Shown: piece by piece, positions 1 to 5,852 of the stretch
Numbering within the stretch: position 1 is the first letter of the stretch
Layout of the letters: every line of letters starts with the position of its first letter
Origin: Oscillospiraceae bacterium
GTDB lineage: Bacteria > Bacillota > Clostridia > Oscillospirales > Oscillospiraceae
DNA length: 7,028 nt
Assembly: GCA_017539635.1 (NCBI GenBank)
Contig: JAFYCQ010000085.1
Location: 1 to 7,028, forward strand
Direction of reading: 5' to 3'
The notes under the pieces: generated by a model
Databases searched by the model: none
What the model was told of the DNA's origin: nothing
Seen by the model: the letters and a program-made list of their open reading frames with translations, nothing else
Made by a program: the position numbers and the translations under genes

Positions 1-1
1 C

Positions 2-1282
2 AATAAGCTGGTCAGCACCGTCTATCTCCGGGAGCTCATCGACAGCCCCGCCTTCAAGAACGCCAGCTCCAAGCTGACCTTTGCCATCGGCAAGAACATC
101 AGCGGCGACGCCATAGTGGGCAACATTTCCAAGCTGCCCCACATGCTGGTAGCCGGCACCACCGGCTCCGGCAAATCCGTCTGCCTCAACTCCATGATTC
201 TGAGTATCCTCTACAAGGCCACGCCGGACGAGGTCAAGTTCATCATGATCGACCCGAAAATGGTTGAGTTCAAGGTATATAACGGCATACCCCACATGCT
301 GGTCCCCGTGGTCACCGAGGCGAAAAAGGCCGCCGGCGCTCTGCAGTGGGCCGTTACCGAGATGATGAAGCGTTACCGCCTCTTCTCCGAGTCCGGAGCC
401 CGGGACATTGCCTCTTACAACGAGTACTGCAAGGAGGCGGAAAACGACGAGATCCGCCCCATTCCCCACATCGTTGTGGTAATAGACGAGCTGGCCGACC
501 TCATGCTGGTGGCCTCCAAGGAGGTGGAGGAGGCTATCTGCCGCGTGGCACAGATGGGCCGCGCCGCGGGCGTTCACCTCATTATCGCCACTCAGAGCCC
601 CCGTGCCGACGTCATTACCGGTCTCATGAAGGCCAACATACCCTCCCGCATAGCGTTGAAGGTCTCCTCCGCTCTCGAATCCCGAATCATACTGGACGCG
701 GGCGGAGCCGCCGACAAGTTAGTCGGCAACGGCGACATGCTCTACGCCCCCATCGGCACCTCCAAGCCCATACGCATCCAGGGCACCTGGGTCTCTGACG
801 AGGAGCGGGAAAATATAGTCAAATTCGTCAAGGAATCCGGCGAGGCGGAATATGCCCAGGATGTCATCGCCCAGATTGAAAAGGCCGCCGAGGGCAAGGG
901 CGCCGACAAAAAGGAGCCGGAAAAATCCGAGCCCAAGAGCGATTACGACGAGCTTCTGCCCCAGGCTGTGGATGTGGTGTTCGAGCTGGGTCAGGCCTCC
1001 GTCTCCCTCCTTCAGCGCAGGCTGAAGCTGGGCTACTCCCGGGCAGCCCGGATCGTTGACCAGATGGAGGAGATCGGCGTCGTGGGGCCCTTTGAGGGCT
1101 CCAAGCCCCGTCAGATCCTGATAACAAAAGAACAATGGCAGGAAATGCAGTTCATAAACGGCACCGCCCCCACCGAGGCCCCCGCCGCCATGCCGGAAAA
1201 CGTAACAGGCGTCCCGGCGGCAGACCCGGCGGCTAAAAACGCCCAGCAGGATATGTTTTCCGCCGACGATCTTTTCAAATAA
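2..1282 (+). CDS. ftsK: DNA translocase FtsK/SpoIIIE, C-terminal part (5' end outside window)
   Basis: ATP-driven double-stranded DNA pump that moves chromosomal DNA through the division or sporulation septum. The frame is open from base 2, giving about 426 residues of motor and C-terminal domain. The N-terminal membrane segments lie outside. The RecA-like motor shows Walker A GTTGSGKS at 155-178 and Walker B IVVVIDE at 470-490, followed by the family block ATQSPRADVITGLMKANIP. After a Lys/Glu-rich linker comes the winged-helix gamma domain (about 944-1126; QRRLKLGYSRAARIVDQMEE, then GPFEGSKPR), which reads orienting sequences (KOPS/SRS) in DNA. A GTG at 116 is not the real start, because conserved FtsK sequence (YLRELI, then SKLTFAIGKNI) precedes it in frame. 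The protein ends in an Ala/Pro-rich tail of about 45 residues (finding below). FtsK and SpoIIIE cannot be told apart from this part. The downstream fprA-like gene begins 12 bases after the stop, so the two are probably cotranscribed. Confidence 0.95.
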   Translation, partial: NKLVSTVYLRELIDSPAFKNASSKLTFAIGKNISGDAIVGNISKLPHMLVAGTTGSGKSVCLNSMILSILYKATPDEVKFIMIDPKMVEFKVYNGIPHMLVPVVTEAKKAAGALQWAVTEMMKRYRLFSESGARDIASYNEYCKEAENDEIRPIPHIVVVIDELADLMLVASKEVEEAICRVAQMGRAAGVHLIIATQSPRADVITGLMKANIPSRIALKVSSALESRIILDAGGAADKLVGNGDMLYAPIGTSKPIRIQGTWVSDEERENIVKFVKESGEAEYAQDVIAQIEKAAEGKGADKKEPEKSEPKSDYDELLPQAVDVVFELGQASVSLLQRRLKLGYSRAARIVDQMEEIGVVGPFEGSKPRQILITKEQWQEMQFINGTAPTEAPAAMPENVTGVPAADPAAKNAQQDMFSADDLFK

Positions 1283-1287
1283 AGGAG
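1281..1287 (+). promoter_or_regulatory. Ribosome binding site of the flavodiiron gene
   Basis: AAAGGAG lies 7 bases before the ATG at 1295 and overlaps the ftsK stop codon TAA (1280-1282). This fixes the start and suggests that translation passes from ftsK to the next gene on one transcript. Confidence 0.85.
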
Positions 1288-1294
1288 AAACGAA

Positions 1295-2494
1295 ATGCAC
1301 TGCATAAGAAAGCTGACCGACGAACTTTACTACATAGGCGCCAGCGACAGGAAGCTCGCCCTTTTTGAGGCAGCCTACCCCCTGTCCAACGGCGTGTCAT
1401 ATAATTCATACCTCCTGAAAGCCGGGAAAAACGTCCTCTTTGACACAGCGGACAAAAGCGTCTCCGGGCAGTTTCTGGAAAATCTCGAAGCCGGTCTCGA
1501 CGGCGGAAAGCTCGATTATATAATCGTCCACCACATGGAGCCGGATCACGGCGCGCTTCTGGCCGAGGTAAAGCGCCGCTATCCCGATGCCGTCATAGTA
1601 GCCTCCGCCAAGGCCATTGCCATGATAGAGCGGTTCTTCGGCGCTGCCCTGACGGAAGGCGCCCTGGCCGTCAAGGAGGGAGAGACCCTGGATTTAGGCG
1701 GCCACGTCCTCAAATTCATCATGGCTCCCATGGTGCACTGGCCGGAGGTCATGGTGTCCTACGACGAGACGGCGGGTATTCTCTTCTCCGCTGACGCCTT
1801 CGGCACCTTCGGCGCCCTTTCCGGGAACATCTTCATGGACGAGACGGACTTTGAGCGCCGTTATCTTGACGAGACACGCCGCTACTACACAAACATCGTG
1901 GGCAAGTACGGCCCCAGCACCGCTGCCCTGCTGAAAAAGGCCGCGGCACTGGACATAAAGATGATATGCCCTCTCCACGGCCCCGTCTGGAGGCAGGATT
2001 TTGACAGAATAATCGACAGATACGCCAAATGGGCGGCCTACGAGCCGGAGGACAAGGCCGTTATGATAGCCTGCGCCTCCGTTTACGGCGACACCCAGAA
2101 CGCCGCCGACATACTGGCGGCCCGTCTGGCGGAAAAAGGAGTAAAGGACATTGTCATGTACGACGTCTCCGTCACCCACCCCAGCGTCATCGTCTCTGAG
2201 GCCTTCCGGTGCAGCCACCTGGTTTTCGCCGCCACCACATACAACGCCGGCGTTTTCGTCACCATGGAGACGGTTTTGCACGACATAGCCGCCCACGGGC
2301 TTCAAAACCGCGACGTGGCCTTCATAGAAAACGGCTCCTGGGCCCCCATGTCAGGAAAGCTCATGCCCCAAATGCTGGAAAAGCTCAAAAACATCCGGGT
2401 CATATCCGACCCCGTGACCGTGGCCTCCGCCGTAAAGGAAGACTCCGCCGAGGCGTTGGAAGCATTGGCAGACGCAATAGTGGGGACGATGTAA
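1295..2494 (+). CDS. fprA: FprA-family A-type flavoprotein (flavodiiron protein)
   Basis: Cytoplasmic flavodiiron protein of 399 residues, the usual length of the two-domain class. The family reduces O2 to water, and in some members NO to N2O, using electrons from rubredoxin or a similar donor, and protects anaerobes from oxygen. The N-terminal metallo-beta-lactamase-like domain (about 1-250) has the full set of diiron ligands: H80-x-E82-x-D84-H85 (HHMEPDH), H148 (PMVHWPE), D167 (FSADAFG) and H228 (CPLHGP). The C-terminal flavodoxin domain (about 254-399) begins KAVMIACASVYGDTQNAA, where SVYGDT is the FMN phosphate loop, and continues with FAATTYNAGVF and ENGSWAP. No rubredoxin domain is fused, so the electron donor must be encoded elsewhere. 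O2 versus NO preference cannot be read from the sequence. It follows ftsK by 12 bases, and a probable terminator lies just downstream. Confidence 0.95.
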   Translation: MHCIRKLTDELYYIGASDRKLALFEAAYPLSNGVSYNSYLLKAGKNVLFDTADKSVSGQFLENLEAGLDGGKLDYIIVHHMEPDHGALLAEVKRRYPDAVIVASAKAIAMIERFFGAALTEGALAVKEGETLDLGGHVLKFIMAPMVHWPEVMVSYDETAGILFSADAFGTFGALSGNIFMDETDFERRYLDETRRYYTNIVGKYGPSTAALLKKAAALDIKMICPLHGPVWRQDFDRIIDRYAKWAAYEPEDKAVMIACASVYGDTQNAADILAARLAEKGVKDIVMYDVSVTHPSVIVSEAFRCSHLVFAATTYNAGVFVTMETVLHDIAAHGLQNRDVAFIENGSWAPMSGKLMPQMLEKLKNIRVISDPVTVASAVKEDSAEALEALADAIVGTM

Positions 2495-2510
2495 AAAAGG
2501 ATACAACATA

Positions 2511-2542
2511 AGCCGCTGTCGCGATTAATCACGGCAACGGCT
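2511..2542 (+). terminator. Probable terminator of the ftsK-fprA transcript, possibly bidirectional
   Basis: A 32-base near-palindrome with outer arms AGCCG/CGGCT and self-complementary core GATTAATC starts 16 bases after the flavodiiron stop. Read on the plus strand it has two C/A mismatches and one G.U pair, and is followed by a broken T tract (TTGTGGTTTTATT). On the minus strand the C/A mismatches become G.U pairs and TTTTTT follows some 10 bases later, so it could also stop the convergent HNH gene. The T tracts are imperfect, hence moderate confidence. Confidence 0.55.
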
Positions 2543-2548
2543 TTGTGG

Positions 2549-2569
2549 TTTTATTGTATTCCAATAAAA
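2549..2569. repeat. AT-rich inverted repeat between convergent genes
   Basis: TTTTATTG and CAATAAAA form a perfect 8-bp inverted repeat around a 5-base loop. It lies just before the 3' end of the HNH gene, where GC-rich sequence gives way to AT-rich. It may help end minus-strand transcription or may be a by-product of AT-rich composition. It lacks the GC-rich stem of an ordinary intrinsic terminator. Confidence 0.4.
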
Positions 2570-2583
2570 TACTAAGTTCATTA

Positions 2584-3381
2584 TTATTTTTGTTGCAAGT
2601 CGACAATCATCTTTTCCATTTTCTCAATATATGATTTAATCAGATTGGTATCAATTGTTTTTTGTTTTTTTGATAATGCTACTGTCAATAATCGTTCTAT
2701 AGCTTCCATTACTTCTTCATGTTCACTTTTTGGTTTATATAGCAAATCTTCAGGTACTTCGGGGTATTCAGTATAAGCATTAATTGCAGAAATCCTATTT
2801 ATTGGTTCAATATCATTTGTTTCACCATTGTACACTCTAAGTTGGCGGTGTGCTACCGTGAGTTTATACTTTGTATTAATTGCTGCTTGACGAGAATTAG
2901 ATACATTAACACCATAAAAATTTGCAAATGCTGTTATGCTCTTCCAAGTACGAATATATTTTCCAGAAAGCGTATATTCATTTACGGGTCTGCTAATTCT
3001 ACTAGATACCTTTGTGTTACGCTCCCCGTGGTTTGCGTTTTCTTTTGCTGTAACCCATTCAAGGTTTTCAACGCAGTTATTTGAGCGGTTTTCATCTATA
3101 TGGTTTACAAATGGCTTATTATCTGGATTTGGTATGTATTGTGTTGCAATTAACACATGAACAGCTTTGCTATAGTTTTGACCATTCTGCTTTAACACAA
3201 CGCGAACATATCCATGTTCATCAAGTGTTCCAATTTCACGTCCGCTGAATCTGTTTCTTATCTTACCTTTTCGATTAACCTCATAATTATCAAACCCAAT
3301 TAGAGTATCCCAATTATCTGTCTCTTTTGATTCTAATATAACATTTTTTATAATTCTTTCATTGAGACTTTGTTCTTTCAA
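2584..3381 (-). CDS. HNH homing-type endonuclease (NUMOD4 + HNH_3 + NUMOD1-like)
   Basis: A 265-residue protein built like free-standing HNH homing endonucleases of phages and mobile elements, which cut double-stranded DNA at long recognition sites. Residues about 24-62 form a NUMOD4 motif (WDTLIGFDNYEVNRKGKIRN). Residues about 70-118 are an HNH_3 nuclease: H75, then PNPDNKPFVNHIDENRSNN (H94, D96, N101/N102), then ENLEWVT and N115..H118. Residues about 131-184 (VNEYTLSGKYIRTWKSI) look like a NUMOD1 DNA-binding module. Residues about 205-265 are a charged, probably helical extension unrelated to the nuclease. The start is TTG at 3381: two in-frame TAA codons directly precede it, there is a GGAGG 10 bases upstream, and no Met codon occurs before residue 225. 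The catalytic histidines are present, so it may be active. It is AT-rich unlike its flanks and lies downstream of the DUF3825 gene on the same strand. No intron or split host gene is visible, so the homing target is unknown. Confidence 0.88.
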   Translation of the reverse strand: MKEQSLNERIIKNVILESKETDNWDTLIGFDNYEVNRKGKIRNRFSGREIGTLDEHGYVRVVLKQNGQNYSKAVHVLIATQYIPNPDNKPFVNHIDENRSNNCVENLEWVTAKENANHGERNTKVSSRISRPVNEYTLSGKYIRTWKSITAFANFYGVNVSNSRQAAINTKYKLTVAHRQLRVYNGETNDIEPINRISAINAYTEYPEVPEDLLYKPKSEHEEVMEAIERLLTVALSKKQKTIDTNLIKSYIEKMEKMIVDLQQK

Positions 3382-3390
3382 TTATTATAA

Positions 3391-3396
3391 TCCTCC
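3391..3396 (-). promoter_or_regulatory. Ribosome binding site for the TTG start of the HNH gene
   Basis: Minus-strand GGAGGA ends 9-10 bases before the TTG at 3381-3379. With two in-frame stops immediately before that TTG, it decides the start. Confidence 0.75.
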
Positions 3397-3400
3397 AACT

Positions 3401-3418
3401 AAAAAATGCCAAAGCATT
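3401..3418 (-). terminator. Weak hairpin plus T run between the DUF3825 and HNH genes
   Basis: On the minus strand AATGC-TTTG-GCATT is followed by more T residues, giving a 5-bp stem with a U-rich tail that overlaps the DUF3825 stop codon. It could act as a leaky attenuator lowering HNH expression relative to DUF3825. The stem is short and AT-rich, so full termination is unlikely and it may be chance. Confidence 0.25.
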
Positions 3419-4211
3419 ATGGATTCAACCAATCTCTATCTGGCCGTGCTAGGAGCCGTGCATTGTTAATTGCTTGATCCAAAGTTAAGCAAGTAGATGC
3501 TCTATACATTGTTCCGTAATCCTCTACAACTATTGCCAAATCAGCAGTATCTTGTGCTGCTAAACATAAAGGAATAAGAAGTTGAATTGTCCCACTTGTT
3601 ATAAAGTATTGTGGCACAGCAATTTTATAGTTTCTCCGCAGACGTTCTTTTGCAGCATTTACACTTCCATCAATTATTAACTGTAACTGATAATCTGGAA
3701 GTGAAGAGAATGGCGCAGGGAACCGTGCTTTATTGTCTTGAATAATGTGTTCGACATTAACAATTAATTCTTTACGCGTATCAAACACAAGCTTAGCCGG
3801 GTCATCCCAATAAAACGCCATTTCTGGCAGTTTTGAGTATTTTCTTACATCATTTTCACCTTTTCGGAAAAACTTGTTAAAATACCAAAAACAATCTATA
3901 GCAGGATTATTGTTAATACAAAACTGCATATATACAGGTTCATGCTGATGCCTTGATAACAATCCTGTATCAAAACTACAAAGCTGTTTATCAATTGAAT
4001 ATGCTACTTTTTTCTCGCGTGACAAGCGAGTGTAGGTATTACGAATATAGTTCTCTAAAATTGGATAATCAGAAGCAGCAGATTGAGTATTGTGATACTT
4101 CCAATCTTCATCTTCAACTAAAGAAGCAAGTTCCTTAATCGTTAATCGATAATCTTGAAATTGAGCAAAATCATATAAAGTATCCGGTAAATCATACATA
4201 TCCCTCTTCAT
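3417..4211 (-). CDS. DUF3825 domain-containing protein, function unknown
   Basis: A 264-residue soluble protein with no signal peptide or membrane segment. I recognise from memory the DUF3825 pattern: YPILENYIRNTYTRL (about 49-63), then FDTGLLS (80-86), a WYFNKF segment (109-114), NVEHIIQDNKARFPAPF (about 152-168), RRNYKIAVPQYF (192-203), LLIPLCLA (211-218), DLAIVVEDY (224-232), and a C-terminal block CLTLDQAINNARLLARPDRD followed by WL (241-262). The molecular function of this family is not known to me, so none is assigned. The conserved block covers nearly the whole protein, so it appears complete. ATG at 4211 has GGAG 8 bases upstream; a second in-frame ATG (residue 5) is less likely. The gene is AT-rich unlike the flanking genes, and the HNH endonuclease gene follows 35 bases downstream, probably on the same transcript. 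Confidence 0.75.
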   Translation of the reverse strand: MKRDMYDLPDTLYDFAQFQDYRLTIKELASLVEDEDWKYHNTQSAASDYPILENYIRNTYTRLSREKKVAYSIDKQLCSFDTGLLSRHQHEPVYMQFCINNNPAIDCFWYFNKFFRKGENDVRKYSKLPEMAFYWDDPAKLVFDTRKELIVNVEHIIQDNKARFPAPFSSLPDYQLQLIIDGSVNAAKERLRRNYKIAVPQYFITSGTIQLLIPLCLAAQDTADLAIVVEDYGTMYRASTCLTLDQAINNARLLARPDRDWLNP

Positions 4212-4219
4212 ATAACCAT

Positions 4220-4223
4220 CTCC
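4220..4223 (-). promoter_or_regulatory. Ribosome binding site of the DUF3825 gene
   Basis: Minus-strand GGAG (within TTGGAGATGG) lies 8 bases before ATG 4211-4209 and supports that start over the second Met at residue 5. Confidence 0.7.
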
Positions 4224-4251
4224 AATTTAAAATAATAGCATAAATTAATTA

Positions 4252-4279
4252 CATATATAATATAATAATATATAGTCAA
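4252..4279 (-). promoter_or_regulatory. Candidate sigma-A-type promoter of the DUF3825-HNH pair
   Basis: On the minus strand TTGACT (4279-4274, five of six matches to TTGACA) is followed after 16 bases by TATATG (4257-4252); TATGTA with an 18-base spacer is an alternative. It lies about 40 bases before the DUF3825 start. The whole region is AT-rich, so the -10 box is easily matched by chance; the -35 is the more informative part. Confidence 0.45.
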
Positions 4280-4293
4280 ACTATTTGCAAGAT

Positions 4294-4316
4294 GATTATT
4301 ATTAATTATAATAATC
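4294..4316. repeat. 9-bp perfect palindrome upstream of the island promoter
   Basis: GATTATTAT and ATAATAATC are perfect reverse complements around a 5-base centre TAATT. It lies 15 bases upstream of the candidate -35 box of the DUF3825 gene, so it could be an operator or activator site. Its AT-only interior makes a chance origin possible. Confidence 0.45.
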
Positions 4317-4370
4317 TAAACTACTCACAGCAAAAGCCATAATTAAGTAGTATTTTAGTTTAATGATTTA

Positions 4371-4508
4371 CCATCTTCCCCTTTAGGGGAAGGTGGCATC
4401 CGGCGTCTCACTCAAGCCGGATACCAGATGAGGTGTACCTCACGACCAACCGCCCGCGCCCCTCATCAGTCGCCTTGCAACAGCTTTTCCCAAAAAGGGA
4501 CGCCATTT
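4371..4508. repeat. Hairpin-rich dispersed intergenic repeat
   Basis: This makes up the GC-rich half of the gene-free stretch 4212-4512. It is a chain of secondary structures: an 11-bp stem with one G.T pair and TTTA loop at 4371-4396 (CTTCCCC/GGGGAAG core), a perfect 7-bp stem ATCCGGC/GCCGGAT at 4398-4422, TGAGGT-GT-ACCTCA at 4429-4442, GATGAGG (4427-4433) answered by CCTCATC (4461-4467), and a small TCCC-AAAAA-GGGA hairpin near 4489-4501. The layout (hairpin, AAGGTGGC, second hairpin, GATGAGG) resembles intergenic repeats I recall from Oscillospiraceae and related Clostridia. The right part read in reverse has a similar order, suggesting two copies in inverted orientation. No copy number could be checked. 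Confidence 0.6.
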
Positions 4509-4512
4509 TTTG

Positions 4513-5847
4513 TCACACCGTCAGCGTCCCGTTTTCGTCCTCTATGAGCATGAGTAGCTTTTCCTCCTGCCCGGTCTCGGTGTTTACGTAGAGGATATAA
4601 TGCCTCTTGTCGGCGCCCTCGCATTTGAATTCGTGGCACATGACCTCGTTTTTACCGCCGGTCTCTATGACTGCCAGTCCCCTTGACAGGACGGTCAGGT
4701 TTTCGGAGACCCGCCCCTCCGCATCCTCCTGCGTCACTTTGGGCTCGGATAACTCTCTCTCCCGGTGGCTCATAACGTAGCCCTCGCTCTCAAAACCCAC
4801 CACCCGGCCGGTGTCCAGGGCGACGGTGACCTTGGCCAGATCGGGATAGCACGTCACTCCCTCCTGGGTACAGGCGAAATTCACGGTTACGGCGCCGTCA
4901 TCGATATGGTAATAGCTCTTTTCCATGCCGTCGTATCCGTGGGAGGCCAGGAATTTTTCCGCGATGGCAACGCCATCCTCAACGGACATTATGCTCTCCC
5001 CTGCCGTTCTTGTGTTTTTCAGCCGGGTCACCACGCCGCCGGCGACGGATACCTCGACAATGAGGCTTCCGTGGAGGGAACGGGCGGAGAGTACGTAAAC
5101 GGGAATGTCCCCGCCCCGCTCATACTCAACGGTAAACTTCTCCTCGGCCATGCCGGTGAAGTCGGAAGCCCGCTTTACGGCCTCTTCTTTAGTTATCTCC
5201 GGGGCGTTTTCGAGAAACGCCGGGTTTCTGTCCGTAAGGTGCTCGGAGAAAGGGCCGTCGTAAATGAGAGACGGCAGCTCCGGAAACTCGCTTTCCATGG
5301 AGACAAAGCCGTCGGCCAGAGTGGAGGAGGCCTCCGACGCTAAGTTTTCCGCCGCCTTGAAGGTCACTTCCCCGTTCCTCAGTCCGGCGTAGAGCTCCTC
5401 TAAATTGTCAGACAGAAGCCCTGCCCCGGCGGCCAGGGCGGAGAGGTTTTTCCTCTCCTCTTCTGAAAGCGCCTGCCCCGAGGCCGCCTTTTTTGCCATG
5501 ACCCAGGCGTAGTCCCCCGCCTTGGAAAAGAAGGTGGCCGTCTCGGTAAGCTCGGCCCCTGAAAAGGGGAGCGCTCCCAGCGCGCTCTGGGCCGCCTCCG
5601 CCCTGGCGTAGGCTTCGGCGCACACGGAGGAAAAAGCGCCGGCGCTCTCAAAGCACACGCATTCTGAAAGTGACGCGGAGAGCTGATCCGACGCCGAGGC
5701 AAGCTCCGAAAAAGCGCGCTGATAGCCCAGCTCCACCTGGCGCTCCAGGCTTTCGGCCTCCGCGCGCCCCTGCAGTATAAACCCGCCCAATACGGCAAAG
5801 CCGGCCAACACGAAGGCCGTGATTTTTGAAATAAGCCTTTTTGACAT
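4513..5847 (-). CDS. ypeB: Spore germination protein YpeB
   Basis: YpeB is made in the developing spore, anchored to the inner spore membrane, and needed for localisation and stability of the cortex-lytic enzyme SleB, which helps degrade cortex peptidoglycan at germination. The 444 residues match family length. Residues about 9-27 (ITAFVLAGFAVLGGFILQG) form a single N-terminal signal anchor. A helical Ala/Glu-rich region follows (about 30-185), then the family motif LPSLIYDGPFSEHL (191-204), then three PepSY-like repeats: about 216-285, 286-360 (GVTCYPDLAKVTVALDTGRVVGFE region) and 366-444 (ending YILYVNTETGQEEKLLMLIE). ATG 5847 has an AAGGGGGG Shine-Dalgarno 8 bases upstream. The gene lies 64 bases after gltX with a terminator between, so it probably has its own transcription signal, though I see no clear sigma-G promoter. 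sleB, usually directly upstream of ypeB in Bacillus and many Clostridia, is not in the window. The protein has several cysteines, unusual for an extracytoplasmic protein. Confidence 0.92.
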   Translation of the reverse strand: MSKRLISKITAFVLAGFAVLGGFILQGRAEAESLERQVELGYQRAFSELASASDQLSASLSECVCFESAGAFSSVCAEAYARAEAAQSALGALPFSGAELTETATFFSKAGDYAWVMAKKAASGQALSEEERKNLSALAAGAGLLSDNLEELYAGLRNGEVTFKAAENLASEASSTLADGFVSMESEFPELPSLIYDGPFSEHLTDRNPAFLENAPEITKEEAVKRASDFTGMAEEKFTVEYERGGDIPVYVLSARSLHGSLIVEVSVAGGVVTRLKNTRTAGESIMSVEDGVAIAEKFLASHGYDGMEKSYYHIDDGAVTVNFACTQEGVTCYPDLAKVTVALDTGRVVGFESEGYVMSHRERELSEPKVTQEDAEGRVSENLTVLSRGLAVIETGGKNEVMCHEFKCEGADKRHYILYVNTETGQEEKLLMLIEDENGTLTV

Positions 5848-5852
5848 AAAAA

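Noticed and set aside
116..118. GTG as the ftsK start
   Set aside because: Conserved FtsK sequence continues upstream in the same frame to the window edge.
719..1300. Long minus-strand open frame opposite ftsK
   Set aside because: It lies entirely antisense to a well-conserved FtsK region, has no recognisable motif, and arises from GC-rich codon bias.
1694..2305. Long minus-strand open frame opposite the flavodiiron gene
   Set aside because: It is a shadow of the conserved diiron and flavodoxin domains; its translation is Gly/Val-rich without family features.
2584..3381. HNH gene as part of a group I intron or intein
   Set aside because: Neighbouring genes are intact and no split host gene or intein splicing residues are visible, so it is a free-standing gene.
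4371..4396. Strong CTTCCCC/GGGGAAG hairpin as an intrinsic terminator
   Set aside because: No T run follows on either strand; it fits better as part of the intergenic repeat.
4371..4508. Repeated hairpins as a CRISPR array or tRNA
   Set aside because: There are no evenly spaced identical repeats with spacers, and no cloverleaf with a T-loop.
4765..5343. Plus-strand open frame opposite ypeB
   Set aside because: It is antisense to the PepSY-like repeats of YpeB and shows no motif of its own.
5400..5798. Arg/Pro-rich minus-strand frame overlapping ypeB
   Set aside because: It is an out-of-frame reading of ypeB with extreme Arg/Pro composition typical of GC-rich shadow frames.
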